From the NCBI GenBank assembly GCA_022446815.1, contig JAKVCD010000016.1:26522-73493 (forward strand): a DNA stretch of 46,972 nt. Direction: 5' to 3'. This document shows, piece by piece, positions 33,561-40,900 of this stretch. This DNA is from Planctomycetota bacterium (GTDB lineage: Bacteria; Planctomycetota; UBA1135; GCA-002686595). The translations under genes were made by a program, and so were the position numbers. Position 1 is the stretch's first letter, and each line of letters starts with the position of its first letter. The notes under the pieces were generated by a model. That model was not told where the DNA came from. It did not search any database and was given only the letters and a program-made list of their open reading frames with translations.

Positions 33561-33699
33561 TTCAGTAGCGCGCTCTGGCGGCTTGAGGTTGAAGTCTTAA
33601 GCCGGCACCCCAGACCTTTCATCATAGTCCGACGCACGATATTTAGCTTGGTACCTCGGAGAGTCCCCAAGGGGCTTCCAGTCACAGGGATACATAGAG

Positions 33700-33734
33700 A
33701 CAGGGGAGAAGTGCCTGTCGCACCCCTCCCCTGT
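33700..33734 (-). terminator. Perfect 9-base hairpin after the choice-of-anchor-like gene
   Basis: ACAGGGGAG (33700-33708) pairs exactly with CTCCCCTGT (33726-33734) across a 17-base loop. It lies 40 bases after the stop of the gene ending at 33774 (minus strand). No long T-run follows on that strand, so it is a possible rather than certain terminator. Confidence 0.45.
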
Positions 33735-33773
33735 GAGAGTTGCCTCAATAAGAGACCAGAGATTTAGGTCAGC

Positions 33774-34868
33774 TCAGCTAGCCCAGGTGATCTCGTAGCC
33801 GTTGGAGAGGTTGAATTGGGTGCTGCAGGGTGAGGAGTTGGGGTCCCTGTACCAGATTTGATAGCGCTTGGTGTCACCAGCGCTCACGCCCCCGTTCGCT
33901 GCGATGTTGGCTGAGGTCTGGGACGTACCGTTGGAGTCAGCGAAGCGCACCTGGAGCCTGATTACGCCGCCGCCAGCGCAGCGGAGGCCGTCGCCGAAGG
34001 GATTGCCGTTGCCAGAGTTGACCGCGTTGTTCCCTTGGAAGTAGAGGCCGGGCTGGCTCGGGATGAGGTTCTCTGCCGAGAGGACTAGATCCGCCGCAGA
34101 GACGCTCGCAGTTCCGCTCGCTGAGAGGCGAGCGCCGCTGCCTGAGCCGTTGGCGCAGCCTTCGCCAGCGCCGCCGGTGTTACCGCAGGGGCAAGCTGAG
34201 CTGCTGTCGTCGCCACTGCAGAAGGTCACACCCGGCTCGGTGCTGATCTGATCTGCGGTTCCACGGAAGGTGCCGGTGATGGTGAAGTTCGCGCTGATAC
34301 CAGTGCCTGCATCGACGAAGTCGAAGGTGGCAGACTGGTTGGAGAAGATGACCACTTGCCCGCTTGAGTCAATCGTGACTGAGCCTGTGTTGGTGCTCGG
34401 AGGTCCGAAGGTGCCGGCGAGGTCCGTGACAGAGGGGCCGCTGCCCAAGGGGGTCACTGTGAGCGTCCCTTGTTCGAACAGCACGACCCAGTCAGCCGTG
34501 AAGTTGCCAGAGGCGTCGACGGTGAAGGGGCCGGTCGAGATAGAGAATACGAGGTTTGACACGTTGACGTCGGCGAAGGAGATCCCGAAGGGCCCGGGGA
34601 TGTAGCCGTTTAGATCTGACGTGACTGCCTGGCTCGCGCCTGTGATCTCGCCGCCGCTGAAGGGGCTGCCCGAGAGGCTCACGCTAGAGGTCCCTTGAGT
34701 GTCGAAGTTGTTGTTCGGTTGACCGACGAGGGTGCCGAGAGAGGTGCTCGCTGACCAGGTCCACTGGTTCTCTGAGGAGATGTGGTTGAAGGTATAGTCT
34801 TGCGCAGCAGCGGGCGCGGCGGTGAGCGCGAGGACGGCCAAGCCGAGGGACAGGGGTGTGGAGTTCAT
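33774..34868 (-). CDS. Exported protein with Planctomycetota-type CPCGN C-terminal module
   Basis: A 364-residue protein with a signal peptide (LGLAVLALTAAPAAAQ). The first 200 mature residues are a beta-sandwich-like, Ser/Thr/Gly-rich domain similar in style to choice-of-anchor or PEP-CTERM-associated domains. The C-terminal 145 residues carry the series CSGDDSSSACPCGN, GCANGSGSGARLSASG, LYFQGNN, FGDGLRCAGG, YQIWYRDP and SNGYEITW. I recognise this as a recurrent C-terminal module of planctomycete exported proteins, of unknown role, possibly lectin-like or for surface retention. ATG 34868 is preferred because the upstream extension lacks a signal peptide. Confidence 0.8.
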   Translation of the reverse strand: MNSTPLSLGLAVLALTAAPAAAQDYTFNHISSENQWTWSASTSLGTLVGQPNNNFDTQGTSSVSLSGSPFSGGEITGASQAVTSDLNGYIPGPFGISFADVNVSNLVFSISTGPFTVDASGNFTADWVVLFEQGTLTVTPLGSGPSVTDLAGTFGPPSTNTGSVTIDSSGQVVIFSNQSATFDFVDAGTGISANFTITGTFRGTADQISTEPGVTFCSGDDSSSACPCGNTGGAGEGCANGSGSGARLSASGTASVSAADLVLSAENLIPSQPGLYFQGNNAVNSGNGNPFGDGLRCAGGGVIRLQVRFADSNGTSQTSANIAANGGVSAGDTKRYQIWYRDPNSSPCSTQFNLSNGYEITWAS

Positions 34869-35103
34869 GACAGATTGTTCGTGGGTGTCCAGCCGAAGCC
34901 GTGGGCTCGGGCTTTCGTGTTGTTTCTCTTGTCTTTGCTGGGCCACCACCACCTCTTCGGGAGGGAGCAGGCGACCAGGTTTTGGTCCAAAAGGACCTGC
35001 CCAAGCCTATCACTTGGGGAGGAAAACGGGCAGAAACGCCTCTAGGAGCGCCATGAGCGTCCTTCCCCGAAAGGTGTGAATGCAGTAGCTTCACCTGCTC
35101 TTC

Positions 35104-35958
35104 ATGATGAAGAAGCGCCACTCTCTAGCCCTCGGGCTGCTCTCTCTTGCTCAGGGAGCCTGTGTCACCCCACCTCCGCTCGAGCGACCCCCATGGCACG
35201 GGAACGCTGCAGGGTCCCAGGCGTGGACCGGGAAGTTAGGACTCGCAACGCTCTATTCTGCCGGCAGCGACCTCAGGATTGAGAGCCAGCCGGGCTCTGA
35301 CTCCCCTATTGATCCGATCGCGGAGGAGCTCGAGACGGAGATGATCGGCCGTTTTGGGATGGGCTTTGGCTACCAGCGCTTCCTCGCAGAGGACCTCGCG
35401 TTGAGCCTAAGTGTCGAGGGGAGGTTCACAGCGACTGAGGTCGTGGACCCGCCTCTCGCGCCGCCCTATGTCGATCCGGATGACCCGAGCACCTCGATCA
35501 GTGGCACGTCTCTCTTTGAGCCAGGGGACGTCTTTCAAATCCAGGCGAGCGTCGGCGGTCGATACTGGCTGCCTGTCCAATGGGGTCAGCAAGGCAGGCT
35601 CCGCCCCTTTGTTGGCGCTGACCTGAACTACATCCCCGCGACGAACTTCGATGTGGTGACGACTATCCTCGACAACCCCGCCACAGGGGTCTCGTTGCAG
35701 GACTCCTTTGAGTTCAGGGGCTCAGACTATTGGACCGTGGGCCTCTGCATGGGGCTCTCGTACCAGTGGAGCGATGAGCTGGTCGTAAGCTTCACCTTGT
35801 TCCATGAGGCAGCGCTCAATGAGAGCTTGAGCTTGAACACACTCAACGTGCAGCTGCCTCCGCCTTCACCGCCGGACTTGGTGCCGCCGCTGTCCTCCAC
35901 GACGACGGTCGACGCCGGCGGTTGGATCGGGTTCTTGACCCTTAGCTGGGGCTTTTAG
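35104..35958 (+). CDS. Outer-membrane beta-barrel protein (predicted)
   Basis: A 284-residue protein with an export signal ending near QGAC (possible lipobox). The mature part alternates polar and hydrophobic residues in strands (for example LGLATLYSA, ALSLSVEGRFTAT, IQASVGGRYWLP, LVVSFTLFHEA) and ends in SWGF. The terminal Phe is the usual outer-membrane assembly signal. It resembles OmpA/OmpW-type small barrels in length, but no family was pinned down. The function is unknown. It converges with the PAP2 gene 13 bases away. Confidence 0.7.
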   Translation: MMKKRHSLALGLLSLAQGACVTPPPLERPPWHGNAAGSQAWTGKLGLATLYSAGSDLRIESQPGSDSPIDPIAEELETEMIGRFGMGFGYQRFLAEDLALSLSVEGRFTATEVVDPPLAPPYVDPDDPSTSISGTSLFEPGDVFQIQASVGGRYWLPVQWGQQGRLRPFVGADLNYIPATNFDVVTTILDNPATGVSLQDSFEFRGSDYWTVGLCMGLSYQWSDELVVSFTLFHEAALNESLSLNTLNVQLPPPSPPDLVPPLSSTTTVDAGGWIGFLTLSWGF

Positions 35959-35971
35959 GCGCCCTCCGAGC

Positions 35972-36790
35972 TCACGCTGAGGTCGGGAGGCTGGCTGTCT
36001 GCCGCGCTGCGATGCGCTGGTCGAGGCGGGGGAGGATGTAGGCGCGCCAGATGAGGGCGCCGAGCGCTGCGCCGGTGACCATGTCCCAGATGAAGTGCTG
36101 CTTGGTGGTCAGGATGCTGAGGGAGAGGGCGACCCAGGCGACCCAGAGGAGCGCATTCCAGCGCCCGGCTGAGGGGAGCTCTCCCGTACGGAGCGCGAGC
36201 CAGCGGTGAGCGAAGAGGATGATCAGCAAGCTCTGGGAGACGTGCAAGCTCGGCCAAGAGTTGAAGGGCCGGTCGATGAGGTAGATCCCCTCAAAGAGCA
36301 TCCTGTAGAGCGGGTTCATAGAGGGGAGGAGGGCCTCCATCTGGGTGCGGACCACGATCTCCGCCGGCATCGCTAGGAACACCCCGAAAGAGATCAAGAA
36401 GAGGATGATCATCCCTTGCGCGAGGAAGAGCAGCTCGCGGCGGCCGCGCTCGTCCCGCCTCGTCGAGAGGACCGGGATCACGGAGTAGAGGTAGAGCGTG
36501 AGGTAGATAAGGACCGTCCAGGGCAGCGCAGGGACGGCGTAGTCCCATGAGCTGGTCGGACTCCAAGCTGTCAGGCCTCGCTCTGTGGCGAAGAGTAGGG
36601 TCGCTTCGTAGCCGCCTATGCCGAAGAGCCCGAGGAAGGCCATGACCCCGACGTGGAAGCCGTAGCCTCGCCAGATGTCGCGTAGGCGCAGGAGCGGCTC
36701 CCAGGCACGCCAGGTGCCAGCGCTGCGAAGCGCCTCGAGCTCTTGGTGGTGGTCTCTCATAGGGGTGCAAGGGAGATGCGCGGAGAGCAT
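35972..36790 (-). CDS. PAP2-superfamily membrane phosphatase/transferase
   Basis: A 272-residue protein with about six membrane helices. The active-site pattern is IDRPFNSWPSLHVSQS (the S-x-x-H block) followed by TTKQHFIWDMVTG (the H-x3-D block). The RPFNSWPSLH context resembles the inositol-phosphorylceramide-synthase/PAP2 group, which removes or transfers lipid-linked phosphate at the membrane. ATG 36790 has GGAGG upstream; ATG 36760 ten codons later is an alternative. The gene is divergent from the alpha/beta hydrolase 35 bases away, so the two may share regulation. Confidence 0.85.
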   Translation of the reverse strand: MLSAHLPCTPMRDHHQELEALRSAGTWRAWEPLLRLRDIWRGYGFHVGVMAFLGLFGIGGYEATLLFATERGLTAWSPTSSWDYAVPALPWTVLIYLTLYLYSVIPVLSTRRDERGRRELLFLAQGMIILFLISFGVFLAMPAEIVVRTQMEALLPSMNPLYRMLFEGIYLIDRPFNSWPSLHVSQSLLIILFAHRWLALRTGELPSAGRWNALLWVAWVALSLSILTTKQHFIWDMVTGAALGALIWRAYILPRLDQRIAARQTASLPTSA

Positions 36791-36825
36791 ACCGGCCTCG
36801 CCCTCCCTGCGCCTAGAATGGGTGC

Positions 36826-37701
36826 ATGACCGAGCTGCCTTATCCCCAGAGCCCGCGAGTTACAGAGCGGGGGCCTCTGAAGGAGGCTGGGAAGCCGACT
36901 CTCTACTATCGTTGGGCCCCAGCAGAGCCATCTAAGGGCACGGTCTTGATCCTCCACGGCATGAATGAGCACTCAGGCCGCTATGAACACGTGATGGATC
37001 ACTTGGCCCAGGAGGGCTTCTCCTCTCTAGCGATCGACTATCGGGGCTGGGGAATGGCTGAGGGCAAACGCGCCTGCCTCAAGAGCTTCGATGAGTACGT
37101 CCAAGACGCCCTGCGGGGTCTCAGCATGGCGCGCCGGAGGAAGGGCGAGGAGGAGCCCCTCTTCTTGCTGGGTCACTCCCAGGGTGGCCTCTTAGCCGCT
37201 AGAACCGCGATGGAGGAGGGCACGGGGCTGTCAGGCCTGATCCTGAGCGCGCCAGCGATTGGGATCGGTGTCGAGGTCCCGGCATACAAGAGGGTCCTAG
37301 CGGCTCTGGCAAGTAAGCTCGTCCCGGACCTCTCTTTACCCTCTGATGTCCCTCTGGAGTGGCTCACGCAGGACCCTGAGATGCTCTCCTGGGCCTCTAA
37401 AGACCCTTTAATGCCTGGGATCGGCACAGCTAGGTGGTTTACGGAGACACGCCGAACGCAGGCTCTGGTGCTCTCGGGAGCCGCCTCCATCACCGTCCCG
37501 ACCCTCTTCCTGATCGCTGGGGACGAGAGGCTGGTCTCCAACGAGGCAAATCGGGCTTTTCGAGACCTTCTGGGGGGAAATGAGCCGGCTTGGGTCGAAT
37601 ATCCGGGCTTGAGGCATGAGGTCTTCAACGAGGTCGAGAGGGAGCAGGTGCTCCGTGATCTGACTGATTGGGCTACGTCTCTAGCCAGTATGGCTGGCTG
37701 A
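36826..37701 (+). CDS. Alpha/beta hydrolase, monoacylglycerol-lipase-like
   Basis: A 291-residue serine hydrolase. The oxyanion region is LILHGMNEHSGRY, the nucleophile elbow GHSQGG (Ser118), the acid AGDERLV (Asp233) and the base LRHEVFNE (His264). HGMNEHSGRY and the LRHEVFNE ending are typical of the monoacylglycerol lipase / lysophospholipase (PldB-like) group. It probably releases fatty acids from monoacylglycerols or lysophospholipids in the cytoplasm; no signal peptide is seen. The divergent PAP2 neighbour fits a lipid-recycling setting (inference). Confidence 0.88.
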   Translation: MTELPYPQSPRVTERGPLKEAGKPTLYYRWAPAEPSKGTVLILHGMNEHSGRYEHVMDHLAQEGFSSLAIDYRGWGMAEGKRACLKSFDEYVQDALRGLSMARRRKGEEEPLFLLGHSQGGLLAARTAMEEGTGLSGLILSAPAIGIGVEVPAYKRVLAALASKLVPDLSLPSDVPLEWLTQDPEMLSWASKDPLMPGIGTARWFTETRRTQALVLSGAASITVPTLFLIAGDERLVSNEANRAFRDLLGGNEPAWVEYPGLRHEVFNEVEREQVLRDLTDWATSLASMAG

Positions 37702-37787
37702 GGCCTAATTTCTAGCTGATGTATGCAGTTCGTTGAGATAACCCTATGTGGGGAAGGAGGTTGCGTTGTAAACACCTCGGAGGTTTG

Positions 37788-37818
37788 CCGTAAAGCATTA
37801 CATTGCCTTTGTTTACGG
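37788..37818 (+). promoter_or_regulatory. Inverted repeat in leader of the giant mosaic gene
   Basis: CCGTAAA (37788-37794) and TTTACGG (37812-37818) form a perfect 7-base stem about 90 bases before the giant gene's start. An upstream GTAAAC (about 37768) could also pair with the same right arm, and a GGGA/TCCC hairpin with a short T-run follows at 37817-37842. Competing folds like these could be an attenuator. This is unproven. Confidence 0.4.
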
Positions 37819-37907
37819 GATTACTAAGAAAGTCCCTTTCGTGTAGTTTGCAAGGTCAGCGGAGTCCGCACTCTCTGCCTATCCGACCTCAATCACGGAC
37901 CGACTTC

Positions 37908-40900
37908 ATGACTTCCACCGCACGGATCTCTAGAGACAACGCGTATCTACAGAGGGCCTTCAGGGTCTTTTCAGCCACCTTGCTCGGCACCAGCGCCCTA
38001 TGGGCTGCACAGGAGGACATCAGAGTCCATTACGGTGAATCTCCGGGGGATCGATATGGAGCCCTTGTTACAGGGGTCGGGGACGTAGATCTAGACACCT
38101 ACCAGGACTACGCGATCAGCTCTCTCGGGGGCTTTGGCAAGGTTGAGGTGTTTGATGGTCGCCATGGCAGCCTGCTCTACACGCTCAACGGGAGCGAAGA
38201 AGGGGGCGAGTTTGGTCGCTCACTTTGCACCCTGGGCGACCTTAATGATGACGGAAGAGATGAATTTGCAGTTACGGCATGGATGGAAGGCCAGCAAGCA
38301 TCTCCCGACGCTGGAAAGGTCTACATCTACTCAGGGGATGGCTCCCTCTTAGCGGGGCCAGGCCAGTTCCCGGAGCTGCTGATAGGGAGCTCAGCTGGCG
38401 ATCGCTTTGGTTCAAGCATTGCCTCTTTCGGTGATTGGAACGGAGATGGTTCCGTCGAGGTCGCCGTCGGCGCAATCGATGATGACGAGAACGGCTCGTC
38501 TTCAGGAAGCGTCCGCATCATTCAAATCGGGTGGGATAGTAGCACCGAGGTCCTGACTGTCGCTCTCATGGCGACTCTCTATGGAGAGCAGCCTGGGGAC
38601 CGCTTTGGTTCGAGCCTAGCTACAGGAGACTTAGTCGGCGACCCGGGGCTAGAGTTGGCGATCGGGGCTCCTCTTTCAGATGGCGCGCCAGCTTTGGCAA
38701 ATCGTGGGGCGGTGCAGGTCTGGGCTATGAGTCCGGCTGGCGTGCTGTCTCTGGTTGAGACCTTGCAAGGTGCAGAGTCTGGCGATCAATTTGGTCATAG
38801 CGTGGCGATCCTCAGTGGTTGGAGCGCCGTTAACGAGAGAGCCTTAGCCGTAGCTTCAGTCCAAGCAGATCTGAACGGCTCGTCAGCTGGCTCTGTGGGC
38901 GTCTTCTCGCTCTCCAGATCGGGCGGCTCTCTCTTGAATGAGATGCATGGACTTGAAGCTGGAGACAAGCTCGGTGCTGCCATCGCGAATGGAGGTGATG
39001 TCAATCAAGACGGACACGAGGACCTCATCATTGGCGTTCCAGGAGATGACACCCTGGGCTTCAACGCTGGTAAGGCACAGGTCTACTCGGGCGCAGACAA
39101 CAGTCTGCTAGCAGAGGTCTTCCCCAAGGCGGTGCTCGGCTCTCCTCCTGGCCACTACTTCAGCGGCTTCGGGTCAAGCGTCGCTGGGCTAGGCCGCGTC
39201 GATTACGACGGCCCTGAATCGGACGTAGATGACTACTACTCGGACCTCGCTGTAGGGACAGATTGTGGTTCGAGCAACGCGGACGGACAGGCTCTCATCT
39301 TCACAGAGCATCTCAATGAGCCGCCGGTGTTGGTGGATGACCTCACGCCTGTTGGGCAGGTCAGCACATTGGAAGACACATCTGTAGTGCTCAACATATT
39401 GGCAAATGACTTTGATGTGGATGGCAGGATAGAGCTCGCGACCCTTGAGATAGCTCAGCAGCCGTTGAATGGGGCAGCCTCTGTGACAGCAGACAATCAA
39501 GTCCTCTATACGCCGGTAGACGACTTCTTTGGAACAGACAATTTCACCTATTCGGCCAAGGATGATGATGGCGCCTCAGGAGTCCCTGCCACCGTCACTG
39601 TTCAGGTTGGATCTGTGAATGATGCTCCAGTGGGGGTCGCGGACTTCGCGATCACAGATGAAGACACTCCTGTCTTGATCTTCGTTACGGCAAACGACAC
39701 AGACGTCGATGGAGCCCCTCAATTTGCCACTCTCAACATCACAGAGTGGCCCACCAACGGGGTGCTTTCGGTGGATTTTGCCGCTGAAGGCGTCCTGTAT
39801 AGTCCGAATTTGCACTGGCACGGAACGGACTCTTTCTCTTATCAGGTCCAAGATGAGTACGGGCTTTGGACTGAGATAACGAGCTGTCAGATCACAGTTA
39901 CGGATGTGAATGACCTCCCTGTGGCAGTGGATGATTCAGCCGTAGGCTTCCAAGCGTTCCCTCTAAACGTTGACGTGCTCGCTAACGACTACGAGGTTGA
40001 GCCGGATGGGACCATCGCTGCAAGCGGCATCACGATCACAGCCCAACCCGTAGGTGGGACGCTCTCGATTGACCTCGGCGCAGGGGTGGTCGTATACACC
40101 GGAGATTCCGGATTCGTGGGGACCGACTCATTCAAGTACACCGTCACAGACGATGACGGCGGAGTCTCGAATGAGGCGGTAGCAGTCCTGACGATCCTCG
40201 AGGATTGCAACTTCAACCAAGTCTGGGATACAGAGGATATCTCTACTGGCTTCAGCGCTGACTGCAACGCAACGGGCGTTCCGGATGAGTGCGAGCTCGA
40301 CGGGAATGACTGTGACACGAACCTCGTTCCGGATGAGTGTGATCCGGACTGCAACGCGAACGGGAGGCCTGACGATTGTGATTTCACTGAGTTAGAGAAC
40401 ATCGATTGCGACTCGAACGGGGTCCTCGACGACTGCCAGGTGGACTGCAACCAGAACGGGCTCCCTGACAACTGTGACATCAATCTCGCTGTAAGTCGTG
40501 ACTGTGACTTCAACGGTCTGCCTGACGAGTGCGATGGAATCCGTTGGGTCGACGTCTTAGCCGCGGACTGCAATGGGGATGGTTCATGGGGCGCCCCTCA
40601 CTGCACGCTCCAACAAGCCATCTTCGCCTCGAGCCCTGGGGATGTGATCATGGCCCTCCCAGGCGTCTACGAGGAGACCATCGACCTCGCAGGCAGAAAC
40701 ATCTCTCTCAAGTCTGCGGCTGGGATGGGGATGACCTTCATTGACGGCCAGGGCAATGGCCCCGTAGTTCGATTCCAAGCAAACGAGTCTCCTGCGTGTC
40801 TGATGCAGGGCTTCACAGTGACTGGCGGATCTGCCTCAGGCGGGCAAGCTGGCGGCATCGCGATCTCTAGCGCTTCCCCGACAATCCGCGACTGCAGGAT

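Noticed and set aside
34984..34997. GGTCC-AAAA-GGACC hairpin between divergent genes as a terminator
   Set aside because: It lies in a divergent promoter region upstream of both genes, so a terminator role makes little sense; a 5-base stem can arise by chance.
37702..37907. Possible c-di-GMP (GEMM) or other known riboswitch before the giant gene
   Set aside because: The conserved core bases of the known classes are not found; only generic hairpins are present.
40204..40541. DCN repeats as true type I dockerin domains
   Set aside because: The Asp/Asn spacing looks calcium-binding, but the paired 22-residue dockerin segments with their helix positions are absent, and the Cys pairs do not fit.
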